Shown in pieces: positions 12,001 through 25,489 of a stretch of DNA of 64,000 bases; positions within the stretch are counted from its first letter, which is position 1; each line of letters opens with the position of its first letter. This DNA comes from Patellaria atrata CBS 101060 (lineage: Eukaryota > Ascomycota > Dothideomycetes > Patellariales > Patellariaceae). Position numbers and translations under genes: made by a program. The stretch is from NCBI GenBank assembly GCA_010093705.1, contig MU006124.1:24803-88802 (forward strand). The letters run 5' to 3'. The notes beneath the pieces are model-generated. The model saw nothing but the letters and a program-made list of their open reading frames with translations. It made no database searches and was not told the origin of the DNA.

Positions 12001-14990
12001 TTAAATAGTATTATAAAAAAGGATAAATACCTATTACTATTAATTAAAGAGATATTAATATAATTATAACGAGTTAAAATCTTTATTAGATTAAATATAA
12101 AATAAATATTCTATTAAATTTAAATAAAAGAGATAATTAAAGATCTTACTATATTTTAAATAAAATATAGATTATTTAAATATAAAATATTACTATTTAA
12201 ATTATATAATAAATCGACTTTATTTTAATAATTTATTAATAAAGTACTCTTTAATTACTTAAATAACTTTTATATAATATATATCGATAATATCTTAATC
12301 TACTTTATATACCTATTAAAATATAAGATTCACGTCACTAAAATATTAAAAGTATTAATAAAAGCCGGTTTATAAGCTAATATAAAAAAGAGTAAATTCT
12401 ATATAATAAAAACTAAATTTCTAGGATTTATTATTAATATTAATAGAATAGTAATAGACCTAAAAAAGACTAAAATAATTTAAAATTAAAAGCTATTTAT
12501 AAATATAAAAGATATTCTATTATTTAATAAATTTTATAATTTCTATTAAAAGTTTCTTAAGAAGTTTAGTTAGGTAATATAATTATTAATAGTTTAAATC
12601 TAAAAAGAAGTATAATAACCGCTCGGATTAAAAGAAGAAGAAGTATTTAAAAAAGTTAAAAAACTAATTTTATTAAATTAAATATTAGTATATTATAATT
12701 CTTTACTTAAAATAAAAGTCGAATTTAACTATAGTAATAAAGTTATTATAATAATTTTATCTTAACTTTACGGAAAGATTTAGAGACCGGTTATCTTTTA
12801 AATAAAAACGTTATTAGAAATGGAATTAAGATATAAAATTTATAATAAAGAGATATTAATTATAATAAAAGTATTAACTAAATAGAGAAATATATTAATA
12901 AAATTATAGTAAGTTTTATTTACTATAATTATTAATTATAAAGTATTAAAATACTTTATTATAAAATAATTATTTAATACTTAATAAACTTAATAAAGTA
13001 AAACTTTATCTAATTTCTACTTCTAAATTATATACCGGCCCGGAGTCTAGAATATTATCGTGAATATATTTTTATATAAGTAAGAGGACCTAAAGACGGT
13101 AAAAAATAAAGATATTATAATATAAATTTAAATATTAATCGATTTAAATATAATAGTAGTATCTCTTTAATTCTTTATAAAATAATAACTATTATTTAAA
13201 AAGATATTTTAGAATAATAGATAATATATAATCTTTAAAGAAGAAAAGAAGGTTAGATTTTAAAAAAAAGAAAAAAAGAATATACTTATAAATTTAAAGT
13301 AATATATCTAAAATAAACTTAATCGGAACTAGAAACTATTAATAATATATTTATTAATAGACTAGATTTTAGAAGTAAATAAGAAATATAACTCTCTATT
13401 AATATATTAAAAGTAAATTAAAGTTAAGAAGAGATATTAAAAATTATAAAATAGCTTATTTATTAAATTTAATAGGTTTATAATTTTAAATATAAATAAT
13501 CTTAAAATATATTTAATATAAAATATATATAATACGTTAATTATAAGATATCTAGAAATAAAAAAAATAAGAAAGTTAATTTAAGTATAATATTATTAGT
13601 CTAACTTAATAGCTAATATAAAAAGATATATTCGAAACTATTATACTTATCGCTAAATATATATATTAAGAGATAAAATCTCTAATTTACTAAAATTACT
13701 ACTAATAAAAGATAAATATTAATAATATATCTCTTTTAACTTTAAATTATTCTTTAAAGATATATATAGTTTCGAAATAATATTTATAATAATAGATTAA
13801 TTAGAAAAGAAAGTAATTTTATTTCTTTATATTAAAGATATTTTAGCTAAGATAGTTATAAAGCTATATTATAAATATATATAACGAATATATAGTATAT
13901 TAAAAACGGTGATATTAGATTATAATCTATAATTTATATTTATATTTATAAATAAACTTTATAAACTAATAAAAATAAAATAAAAACTATTTATAATCTA
14001 TTACTTATAAATAAATAAAGAAATAGAGATTATTAATTAATATATAAATTTATAACTTTAATTCTTTATAAATTATTATTAAAGTAATTAGTTAAAATTA
14101 TTATTTATAATAAATTTTATCTAAATTATATTAATTTATAAATTAATAGATATTTTTTTTTATAAATTAGAATTTAGTTATTAATTATAAATATATTTTA
14201 ATTAATAAGAGTAAATAAAGTTTAATATATATAAAATAATTTAAGAAAAGATAAATAGAGAGAAAGCTTAATTATTCACGAAATATATTTACGATATTAT
14301 TAAATAGGTGAGAAATAATCTAGAAAAGATATAAATAATATAGATAAAATTAGCTAATAAGTATTAAAGAGAACTAGATTTTAAATTAAAAGACTATATT
14401 TTTATCTTATATAAAGATTAAATATTAAATAGATTAAATATTAAATTAGACTATTAAAATATAAATTTATATAAAATAATAAAAATAAAAAGATATTTTT
14501 ATATAATTAACTTATCTATTAATATAAAGATATTAAATATATTCTATATAAATAGACTTTATAAAATATCGATAAATCTATTATTTAGATAATAGTTAGA
14601 ATTACTATCGTCGATTAAAATAGATAGTAAATCTAAATATAAAGTAAATAAAATTCTAATAAATTATATCTTTTATAGTAAATTATAGTATAAAGTAAGT
14701 TAAATTAAATATAATTTTAATAAAATATAGTATCTAGTTTATAATTTTATTAAAATATTATATAAACTCGAAGAATTTTATAATTAAAGATTAATTAATA
14801 TTAGATTATTAATCTAACTTAAAAAATAGCTTTAAATCTTTAAATCTAAGATAAAAGTAAAATTATATAATAATAATAATATAGCTAAAAAGAAAGAATC
14901 TATATAAATTTTAAGATATTATAAATAGATAATAAATTAAGTTATAAAATACTATTAATATTATTATAAAAATTAAGGCTAATTTCTACT
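9051..14990 (+). pseudogene. gag-pol relic of A1 (RT, RNase H, integrase, chromodomain)
   Basis: Readable landmarks once TAA/TAG are taken as lost Gln/Trp codons: reverse transcriptase at ~11960-12500, with the active-site box as YIDNILIY at ~12278-12303 (YxDD with the second Asp changed to Asn) and FLGFII downstream (~12418-12440). RNase H is near 12815-12890. Integrase spans ~13620-14100, with an LDYNLQF-like word at ~13913-13935 where SDRGPQF is usual. A chromodomain-like end follows at ~14640-14780 (KLQYKVS, then a segment rich in Y/F/K). The D-to-N change is what G-to-A RIP predicts. There is no functional product. Confidence 0.8.
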
Positions 14991-15006
14991 ATTAAAAAGA
15001 GGATAA

Positions 15007-15268
15007 TATAATAATTTATTATAATACTAGTCTTATTTCTATATTTAATAAGTTTATATAAGATTTTAACCGGCTTAAATATAGAAGAGATTTTATAGCT
15101 ATAATTAGTTAAACGAAAAATAGTCGGATTAAAACTTAATAAAATAGAATTATTATAAGTAAATATTTAATTTATAATATAATTATTTTTTAACTTAATC
15201 TCTATACTTAATAATTAATAATAAAGATAATTAAAATATAATTATTATAGTTATACTATATTATTATA
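15007..15268 (+). repeat. 3' LTR of A1
   Basis: Partner of 8789-9050, equal in length and followed by the target duplication cttta. The two LTRs differ mainly at C/T and G/A positions. Confidence 0.88.
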
Positions 15269-15273
15269 CTTTA

Positions 15274-15941
15274 TATATTTAATAAAGTTTAATAGCTTAA
15301 TCTATTAATATTTTAATTATAAAGGAAAATTAAAAAGTTTATATTTTATATAAAGAAAATTATTAAAAAACTATTTTTTTTTTCTTTTTATTATTTATTT
15401 TTTATTTTTAATTTTATATTATATATTTTATTATTTTTTATAAACTTTATATTTTCATTTTATTTATATCTTTTATATATATTAATTATTTAATAATAAA
15501 GATTTAAGTTTTTATTATATATTTAAATAATATTTATTTATTTAATTTTATATAAAAAATTTTATTATTATTAACTTTAATTTTAATTATTTTCTTATTT
15601 CTTTATATTCTTTTAAATAGTTTATATAATATAAGATAAAATATATTAATATTTAAAATAATTAATAATTTTTAAAGTATTTTTTTTTTTTATCTTTTTT
15701 AATTATTTTAAAATAAAATTTAAAGAATTTAATATTAATTTTAAATTAAAAATAAATTATTTAAATCTTTTTTTAAATATTAAATTTAAATATATTAAGT
15801 AAAAAGTATATATAATTTTTATAAATATATATATAATATTTATTTTATATTATATTTAATTAAATATTTAATTAAATATATATATTATTTTTTTTAATTT
15901 TCTTTAAATTAAATACTTTAATTTATATTTTTCTTTATTTT
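15274..15941. other. unresolved AT-rich sequence between A1 and A2
   Basis: Nearly devoid of G and C; no reading frame can be inferred. It is the right-hand continuation of the sequence A1 landed in. Its last ~95 bp (15849-15941) closely match 61249-61341 at the other end of the AT-rich block, so it belongs to an older repeat. Confidence 0.5.
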
Positions 15942-16680
15942 TATAATAATATATTATAATATTAATTTTATATTTTCTATATTAAATATTTAGTTTATTT
16001 ATAAAAAATTTTTATTAAATTAAATATAGAAAAAATCTTTAAATATTAATTAATTAAATAGAAAATAATTAAATTAAAATTTAATAAAATAAAACTATTA
16101 TATATAAATATTTAATTTATAATATTATTATTTTTTAATTTAATCTTTATATTTAATACTTAATAATAAAGATAATTAAAATATAATTATTATAATTATA
16201 TTATATTATTATATTAAATTAAATTTATCTTTTATAATCTTTTAAAAAAGCGATAAAATATTCTAATTAAAATATAATATTAATTTTATAGATAAATAAT
16301 TATCGAATTAATTAAAATTAATAAATTAATAAATTTTATTAATTAATAAAAAGAGATTATTATTTTAAATAATAATAATTAATAATTAATAAAATTATTT
16401 ATATTAATAATAATTTTAATAATAAATTAAAAGTAAATATTATAAATAATTATTTAAAAATAATTAATAATTATTAAAAAGATAATAAAGAAAAAGATTT
16501 AAAGAATAAATAATTATTAAAAATTAAAAAAAATAAAAGATTCTTTTAATTAAAATAATATAAAAAAAACTTTTTTATAAATTTATTAAAATTATATTAT
16601 ATTATTAAAGTAAAATTATAATTTAATTTAAAAGTATTTATTATATTTTATTAATTAATAAATATAATTAAAAAGATTAT
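15942..16680 (+). mobile_element. A2: family A 5' LTR plus ~470 bp of internal sequence, interrupted by B
   Basis: A 272-bp LTR (15942-16213) with the standard TATAATAATATATT start is followed by ttaaattaaatt, the family A leader. The first ~120 bp of leader align with A1. The rest (to 16680) does not resemble A1 gag, so A2 may be a non-autonomous or divergent derivative. The 5' LTR of element B begins at 16681. I did not find the remaining part of A2. Confidence 0.65.
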
Positions 16681-17861
16681 TATAATAATATATTATAATA
16701 TTAATTCTATATTTTTTATATTAAATATTTAATTTATTTATAAAAGATTTTTATTAAATTAAATATAGAAAAAATTTTTAAATATTAATTAATTAAATAG
16801 AAAATAATTAAATTAAAACTTAATAAAATAAAATTATTATATATAAATATTTAATTTATAATATTATTATTTCTTAATTTAATCTTTATATTTAATAGTT
16901 AATAATAAAGATAATTAAAATATAATTATTATAATTATATTATATTATTATACTAAATTAAGTTCTCTTTTAATAGTTTTTAAAAAGACGATATAATATT
17001 TTAATTAAAGTATAATATTAGTTTAATTAATAAATAATTATTAGATTAATTAAAAATTTATAAATAATTAAATTTTATTAATAATAAAATATTTAATATT
17101 TAAAAGTATTAATATTAATAATAATAATAATCTAATATTTAAAAGAGATTAAAACTAATAAATATAAATTATTTAAAAAAATAAATATTATAATAAATTA
17201 AATAAAATAATTAAATCTTTAATAATTTTAATAAAATAAATAAATAATAAGTTAACTATAAATTTAAAAGTAAAAAGTAATATTAAATTAAAAAGAAAAG
17301 AAAAAATATATTAATATAAATTAATATTAAAAATAGTTAACTAAAAAATTATTAATAATATTTTAGAAATAGATTTATAGAATCTATTAAAAGAAATTCT
17401 TATAATAATAGAAAAAAAAAAGTCTTTTAAATATACTATTATTATAAATAATTAAAATATTAATATAATTAATAAAATAAAGAAATAAATAATTAAAAGT
17501 TTAAATTAATTTATAATAAAATACTTTTATATAAAAGTAAAACTTATAATTTAAGAGATATAATTTAGAAAGATAAAAAATCTTATTAATAAAATAATAT
17601 TTAATTTATAATTAAAGCTATAAATATATTAAATAAATAAAGAAGTTATAAAATATTTTTAAAATAAAATTAATAATTTAAAAAGATAGATTAAATAGTT
17701 TAAACTAAATTAAAAAAATATTCGATTTAATAATAAATTTAATAATAAAGAATTATTAATATTATATAATTATAATAATTAAATTAAAATAGTCGATTTA
17801 ACTAAAAACTTTAGAAATAAAGATAATAATAAAATAAAAAAATTCTTTAATTTATTAAAAT

Positions 17862-18133
17862 TATAATAATATAATATAATTATAATAATTATATTTTAAT
17901 TATCTCTATTATTAACTATTAAATATAAAGATTAAATTAAAGAATAATAATATTATAAATTAAATATTTATATATAATAATTTTATTTTATTAAATTTTA
18001 GTTTAATTATCTTTTATTTAATTAATTAATAATTAAAGATCTTTTTTATATTTAATTTAATAAAAATCTTTTATAAATAAATTAAATATTTAATATAAAA
18101 AATATAGAATTAATATTATAATATATTATTATA
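17862..18133 (-). repeat. solo family A LTR, inverted, inside B
   Basis: A 272-bp LTR in reverse orientation, starting TATAATAATATAATATAATT and ending AATATATTATTATA. It is bounded by aaaat (17857-17861) and agaat (18134-18138), a 5-bp duplication differing by one G/A. It is a remnant of an element lost by LTR-LTR recombination after insertion into B. Confidence 0.82.
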
Positions 18134-19357
18134 AGAATTAACTAATAATAAGAAATTAATTTATAAAAAATAAAATAAATAAAATAAATAATAAACTTTA
18201 TATTAATAATAATTAATTTTAAGATAAAAGAATAAAAATTATTTATATTAAAATATAAATTAATAGTAAAATAGTTAAATATATATACTTTTTCTTAAAA
18301 TTAAAGAAGAATAATATAATTTTAATAAAGTTAATAAGATTTTTAAACTAGATTTATAAGAATTTAAATAAATAATTAAAAGTTAAAAATAAATTAAAAA
18401 AGTTAAGATAAAATTATTTAATAAACTTTTTAAAGTTTTAATCTATATTTATTTAGCTAATTAATAAAACTAGATTATTATATAATTAATAAAAAGAGAA
18501 ACTTTATAATAAACTCTATAATAATTTAAGACTAATAATAATAGAAATTATAAATAATAATAAAATTAACTTCTAAAAATATTATAATAAAGTTATAATA
18601 TAGATATAAAAGTTAGAAAAATTAGATAAAACTAATAAAACTTATAAAAAAAGTTAAAAATATAATAAATTAATTAAAATAATTTCTATTTTAATAATAA
18701 TAAATAGAATTTTATATTAATTAAAAAATAAAGAAATTATTTTATCTATAATATTATAAATAATAAAGTAAATTATAATTATTTAAAAGTTTATAAATAA
18801 CTATTTTAATTATAATAAAGTTAAATATAAAGTATTAAAATATTAAAAATTAAAGAAAATAATTAAAATAAAGTTAATTTAAAAAAATAAATATTAAAGT
18901 TTAAAATTTAATTTAAGATTAAATTTAGAAAATAAGAAACTTTAAATAAAGACTTTATATTAAAGTTAATAATAGAAGTATTAATAATATTAATTAATAA
19001 TTTAGTATTAGAAAAGCTATTTATAATATTATATTAAATTTTAAAGAATAAAATTATAATATAATTTAAAGTCTTAATTAATATTAAAACTTAAAAGTAT
19101 ATTTTATTAAATAAAAGATAATTATCTATTTTAAAATAATATCTTAAAATTAAAGTTAAAAAGATAGATTAAAAGATTAAAATTAATATTTTTAATAATT
19201 TAAAGATAATATTAATTAATTAAATACTTAAAATAAGCTTTATAATTAAAGAATAAAGATAATTAATATTAATTATAATAATAGATATAAACTATAATAA
19301 TATATTTATAAGTAAAAAATAATTCTTTAAAATTAATAATTTATTTAATTATAAATA

Positions 19358-19896
19358 TATTATAGCTATAAGTTATAGGAATATATAGATAACGAGTAAG
19401 GGGAAGAAAGGAACACCACTTAGGAGAACTATAGATAAAACGAGTAATAGCGAGTCACGTGATTTGGATATTTAGACGTTTAGACGTTTTAGTCGTAGAA
19501 AACGACTAAACGACTAAACGACTAGAGCGACTAGAGTATAAGTAACTAAATTAACTATAAAGGATAAAAATATTTAAGGATAGTCTTTCTCTTATATATT
19601 TAGATTTTTCGTAGTTATTCTTACTATTAATCTTACCTATAGATTTAGATATTATAGTTTTAAACTTAACTTCACTTATTACACTATTTCTATATAGTAC
19701 GTCTTATCTTATTATAAGTATTACCCGAAGTTAAGGAGTTAGTAAGTTATATCGTTAACTTAAAATATCTTTTATTATATATATCCTATTACTTTACTAA
19801 ACCTATCTTTATAGTTAACCACGTTAAGTGAGAAGCTAGGCGCGTTTCTAGACTTATCTAGTTCCGTCTTAATAAGTATAGACTCCTATTATAATA
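19358..19896 (+). repeat. 5' LTR of C
   Basis: A 539-bp repeat partner of 26142-26680. It contains a cacgtg-bearing segment and a run of short gacgtttagacg / cgactaaacga words around 19480-19530. It is immediately followed by a perfect 14-bp palindrome, ctactatatagtag (19903-19916). Confidence 0.9.
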
Positions 19897-20099
19897 TTAT
19901 AACTACTATATAGTAGGAAAGCGTATAATAGACTTAGACACGATATCGTTAACCGTAGCTAATACGAAGACGGATAAAGAATATATTTAAGCGTTATATA
20001 AACGTATTAGCGAACTCGAAAATAAAGGGATAGTTTAAGAACTTAGGGACTAGCTCAAACAACTTACTATATAGTTACTCTCACTATAAAAGCGAACCG

Positions 20100-23000
20100 C
20101 GAAAGTAAAAGAACCTATATTATATAATAGTAAACGAGATAAGCTAAGAGGATTCTTAATCTAGGTAAAGATCTATTATAAAAGAATAGAGCTAATAGAC
20201 GATAGTGAATATATACTCGATATATTAATATACCTTAAAGGAGACGCGTTAGAATGGTTTAAATCCATTATACGAGACTATCTTAAGAATAGTGAAGAAT
20301 AATAGGAAGACGAAATAGTGGAGATCTTTAAGTCGTTTCTAAAGTTCGAAGAAACGCTTAAGAACGTCTTTAAGGAAGTCGATAAATAATAGATAATAAA
20401 AAGAAAGCTTTAAGAATTTAGGTAAAAAGGGTTAACTTTAAAGTATACGACTATATTCTAGTAGGTAGTATTAATATTAGGTTAGCCTAATAAACCACTA
20501 ATAATCGCTTTCTATTAAGGTTTAAAGGAAGAAGTAAAGGACGAGTGGGTTTATTATAAGAGACTAATAATAATATAGGATATAGTGACTTTAGTAGTTA
20601 GAATAGATAATAGGTTATATAAGCGTAAATAGGAAAAGAAAGAACGGAAGAATATTATAGTTAGATATAGAAAGAAGGTAATAAGGGCCACGAATAGATA
20701 AGATTAGGGAGATCCGATAAATCTCGACCGACTATAATAAATAAAATAAAAGAAGTTAAAGAAATAATAATAGTTTATCTAAGAAGAAAAAGAGCGCTTT
20801 ATAAATAAAGTATATCTATAATATAGAGAAGTGGGATATTTTAAGAAAGACTATCTATAGAAGACGTAACTATCCTCGCGATATAATTAACGTATATAAC
20901 TTAGAGTTATACACCTAACACCACTATCACTAGTCTCATCGCTCGAAGAAGAAGAGATTAAGGAAATACCGCTACCCTACTAGATAGGGGTGAGTAGGCT
21001 ATTAACGCCGTTTCTAATAGTAGGAAACTAGCTAAAGGAGGAAACACTCCGATAATATCTAGATAACTAATAATATTAGGCGTGTGGAAACGTATATATA
21101 TATATAGTATTAGAATGCCTAGTATAAAACTAGGGTTAGAGGATTAAAGTATAAATATCTAACGGACTAAGCCTTATATACCGGATTATAGAATAATAAC
21201 GTTAGCTTAAATAAGAATTCTAAGATTAGGAACCGATCGAACCCGAATCTAGTACCGACGCGATCGTCGAAGAATAATAATCGAACCTTACACCGAGAGT
21301 AGAAGACTATTTAGCCTTTCGATAGATATAATATAAAGAGGATAACTACTTATACTATAAATAGTAAAAGGCTATAGCGAAGTTTAGGGATTAAGACCCT
21401 ATTTATATACACTTACCTAAAGGCGAATACTAGGTGAAAGGATATAAAATCCACGAAGATAAAATAAGAAAAATTGAAAAGAATTAAGAACTCGAACCAC
21501 TAATAGGCGATTATAGAAAGTACGATAGTTTCGACTACACGGATAAGTTTAGGTGTAGGCGACACTATTAAACACTAATCTATATAAAATATATAGTAAT
21601 AACGTGGAAAGACTACGAATATAGCACGGATTACTAGTACTATAAAGGATTAGAAGAAGAGTTCTATAAAGGAAAAGTATTCCCGTGGGAGATAAAAGTA
21701 CTCTAAAACGATAAAGAAGTACCTAAACACGTTACTAAGTATAATATATAAGACTTCGGACAATATATAATAAGAGGTATATAGTATAACTATTATATAG
21801 TATAGAGGTAGAGAGTAGGAATTAAAAGTAACCCTAATTATAACGTAGTTATTAAGAGAGAGTATTAAGAGCTCGAATACGAAGAACACCGTAAAGGCCC
21901 GTATTACGATAGACACGATAGACTATATTAGACTAAATGTATAGAACCCGGTTACCTAGCGTATAGCTATATAAAAAACTACTAAGCTACTCGAGATAGG
22001 AATAATTAAGAAGTATAGCTTCTAAGTTCCTTAAGACCCTATAAAGTAATAATAGAACACTTTAGGTAGACGTTACTATATATAGTAAGAGAACGATAGC
22101 GCTAGTTAATAGCGGCGCCACCGATTCGTTTATCTCACCCCGATAGATAGAAAAAAAGAGTATACCTTATATAAAACTTGAAAATCTAGTCCCGTTACGA
22201 CTAGGAAATAGCGAAGGAATAGGATATAGACGAGGTCTAATTAACTTTAAGACTATACTAGTAGAAGTTAACGTATAAAGGAAGGTAACTACTTAGCGTA
22301 TCTCTATAACCGACCTAGGAGATATAGATATAATTCTAGGAATAGACTAGTTATAAATAGTGAACCTAGATATTAATTAAAAGACGAGAAGTATCTAGAT
22401 TAACCGAGACACCTTATAAAAGGATAGAGTTAAGCGAATAAGGCGTATTAAATAGACGGACGCTAGTATATCTATAGGACGTATTTCGCACTATAAGATA
22501 ATAAAGATCTATAGAAATAAACCTAAGAGCGTAAAAGTAGTATAGTTTAGGAAAGTAAACGTCGAGAAGATTTCCGAAGAACCTAAAATACCCGAAGAGT
22601 ATAACGAGTTTAAAGATTTATTTAAAGAAGATATAGCGACTATACTTCTAAATCACTAGACGTGAGATTATAAAATAGTGCTAAAGAAGAGTATAAAATT
22701 ACGACCCGGTCTAATTTACCCGCTAATAAGAGAATAATATAAAGCACTTAAAGAATATATCCGCACTAACTTAGAAAAGGGATATATACGACCTAGCGAA
22801 AGCCCGATAGCTTCACCGATTCTATTTATACTAAAGAAGAATAGTAAGCTAAGATTATATATTAACTATAAATAGCTAAATAATATTATAGTTAAGAATA
22901 AATACCTATTACCCCTAATCTTAAAAATCTAGGATAGGTTATAAGAAGTAAAATGGTTTACGAAATTCGATATCCGAGACGGTTACTATCGAATTAGAAT

Positions 23001-25480
23001 GAAAGAAGGCGAAGAATAGAAGATAGCTATAAGAACGAGGTTCGGACTATATAAATATATAGTAATACCGTTTAACTTAATTAACGCCCTAGTAACGTTC
23101 TAAGTAGTGATTAATTATATACTAAAAGAGTATTTAGACGTATTTATAACTACTTACCTAGATAATATACTAGTGTACACGAACGGAACACTCGAAGAGT
23201 ATAGGGAGTATATAAAGAAAGTATTAGCGAAACTATAAGAAAAGAGACTCCTAATATATCTAGATAAGTGTAAATTCTATATTAAAGAAATAGAATTCTT
23301 AGGCTTTATTATTACCACTAAAGGTATACGAGTAGACCTAAAAAAGATAGCCGTAATCCAAGATTAGCTAATACCGAAAAACGTAAAAGATATATAATCA
23401 TTTTTAGGTTTCGTGAACTACTATAGAAAGTTTATCTAGAGGTACTTAAGGGTAATAACGTCGCTATTAGAATTAATAAAGAAGGAAAATACCTTCGTTT
23501 AGATAAAGAAGGTATAGAAAGTATTTAATAAACTTAAGAAGAAGTTCACTATAGTATCTATCTTAGTTATATTTAACCTAGAGAAATCGATAGTGCTAGA
23601 GACTAACGTATCTAATTATACACTAGGTGTATATATAAGTTAGCTAGATAAGAAAGAACGATTATATTTAATAGCCTTTTATTCGCGAAAGTTCACGGCC
23701 GTAGAGCTAAACTACGATATACACGATAAGGAATTATTAGCGATTATCGACGTATTCGAATAGTGGAGGTTATACCTTAAAGGACCTAAATACACTATAA
23801 AAGTTTAGTTAGATCACTAAAACCTAATAAATTTCCTCACGATAAAGAAGTTAAATCGAAGATAAGTAAAGTGGGCGGAAATACTCGTATCCTTTAACTT
23901 TAAAATATTTTATAGACTAAAAGTCGAAAATAAACTAGCCGATACTATAAGTAGAAGATCCGACTACCTAAAAGAAATAAAACCGGTATATAACACGGTA
24001 TTAAAGAAAGAAAACGACGCGATCACCTATAATTAGCTAAGATTAGCTATAATACTAATAATCGAATCTATAAGAGAATAATAAATTCGTAATACCTATT
24101 AGAAGGATAGTATAATAGAGGAGTTCTAAAGAGGTAACGATTTTAGGGCAATATAAATAGCTTAAGGAATATAGCTATATAACGGGCTCGTATACGTGCT
24201 AACGACACTACGAAAGACCCTTACTAAAGAGATCCACGAAGCACCAGCGTATAGTCACTAAGGTATTAATAAAACCTTAGAAAGGATCCTAAGAAATTAC
24301 TATTTCCCGGGGGTAAGAAGTATAGTGAAGTAAGTTATCTTAAAGTGTAATAACTACGTACGGAATAAGAGTGTAAAACACGTACCCTACGGATAAATAT
24401 AATATATTAAGCCACTAAAGCGAGTATAGGACTTAATAATAATGGATTTTATTATAGGTCTACTAGGATCTAAAGATCTAATAATAGAAGTAGAGTATAA
24501 CGCGATATTAGTTATCGTGGAGCGACTAATAAAGTTCACCTACTTTATACTAGTAAAGATAACGATAATAGTATTATAAGTAGCAGTATTAATGATAAAA
24601 ATAATACTAGTAAATCACTAAATATCGAGAGAGATTATCTTAAATAGAGATAAACTATTTAAATTAGCGTTTTAATAGATTCTAATATAGAGTTTAGGGA
24701 TAAACTATAAGCTATTAACGAGCTTCTATCTATAAATAGATAGTTAAATTAAAAGAATAAATTAATCTCTAGAGTAATACTTACGTAATTATATAAATTA
24801 CTAGTAGAATAACTAGGTAGAGTTACTACTAATAGTATAATTCGTATATAATAGCGCGAAATCCGATACTATAAAGGTTTTACCCTTCTATACGAACTAT
24901 AGTTTCGAACTAGAAGTATATCGTGAGCCGAGAATAATTTAGAGTATTTTATAAGAAGTAGCGTTAAAAGTCGAGCAAATTAAGGAATTATATATATAAT
25001 TATCACGAGATATAGCTTTCTAGACGATAAGAGCTACGAAGTATAGTAACTAGTATAGATCGCTAGAACTAATCTTTAAAAGAGGGGATAAAGTTTACTT
25101 ATTATAAAAAAATCTTAAAACTAAAAGACCTAATAAGAAACTAGACTATAAGAAAATTAGCCCTTTTAAAATTAAATAGATTAAAGGAAAAGTTAATTAT
25201 AAGTTAAAATTACTATAAGAAATAAAGATATACCTAATTTTTTATATATCACTCCTAGAACTAGTATATATTAACGCTAAACTCTAAATACAATCTATAG
25301 AATTCGAGGAAGAAGATATTTATAAGATAGAATAAATCTTAGACCTATAATAAGTAGATAGTTAGTATAAATACTTAATAAAATGAAAAGGCTATAAATA
25401 CGTAGATAATACGTGGGAACCACTTAAACACTTAACGAACTACGATTAAAAACTTAAATAGTTTTATCGCTAAAACTAGA
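20100..25480 (+). pseudogene. gag-pol relic of C: gag, zinc knuckle, protease, RT, RNase H, integrase, chromodomain
   Basis: Gag shows LRGFLIQVKIYY and GDALEWFKS (~20140-20270). A zinc-knuckle remnant with cysteines changed to Tyr (YREVGYFKKDY) lies near 20815-20860. The protease loop is LVNSGATDSF (~22100-22130): the catalytic Asp codon has become AAT (Asn). The reverse transcriptase has KFDIRDGYYRIRMKEGEE (~22970-23015) and a catalytic box YLDNILVY (23155-23178), again Asp to Asn. FLGFII, then NYYRKFI follow. Integrase follows with a zinc-binding remnant near 24240 and a core beginning MDFIIGLLGS (~24442). The chromodomain is clear at ~25310-25460 (KWKGYKYVDNTWEPLKHL). Stops are TAA/TAG only where I looked, as expected from Gln/Trp codons hit by RIP. 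Confidence 0.85.
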
Positions 25481-25489
25481 GAATTCTAG

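Larger units (their letters stand above)
8789..15268 (+). mobile_element. A1: full-length Ty3/gypsy chromovirus (family A), RIP-dead
   Basis: LTRs at 8789-9050 and 15007-15268 are both 262 bp. They start TATAATAATTT and end TATTATTATA (RIP-altered TG..CA). The 5-bp target duplication cttta sits at 8784-8788 and 15269-15273. A polypurine tract (aaaaagagga, 14994-15003) precedes the 3' LTR. The coding order on the plus strand is gag, protease, reverse transcriptase, RNase H, integrase, chromodomain, so this is Ty3/gypsy of the chromovirus branch. Every frame is interrupted by TAA/TAG. Its LTR is ~10 bp shorter than the 272-bp LTRs of the other family A copies, so it is a sub-family. It is less degraded than X and E but more than C. 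Confidence 0.9.

Noticed and set aside
21650-21916. 88-residue open frame on the minus strand inside element C
   Set aside because: It runs opposite to protease/pol-region sequence of C, is hydrophobic only because of AT-rich codons, and has no counterpart that I can follow in D. It is a shadow frame, unlike the longer antisense frame at 25490-26026.
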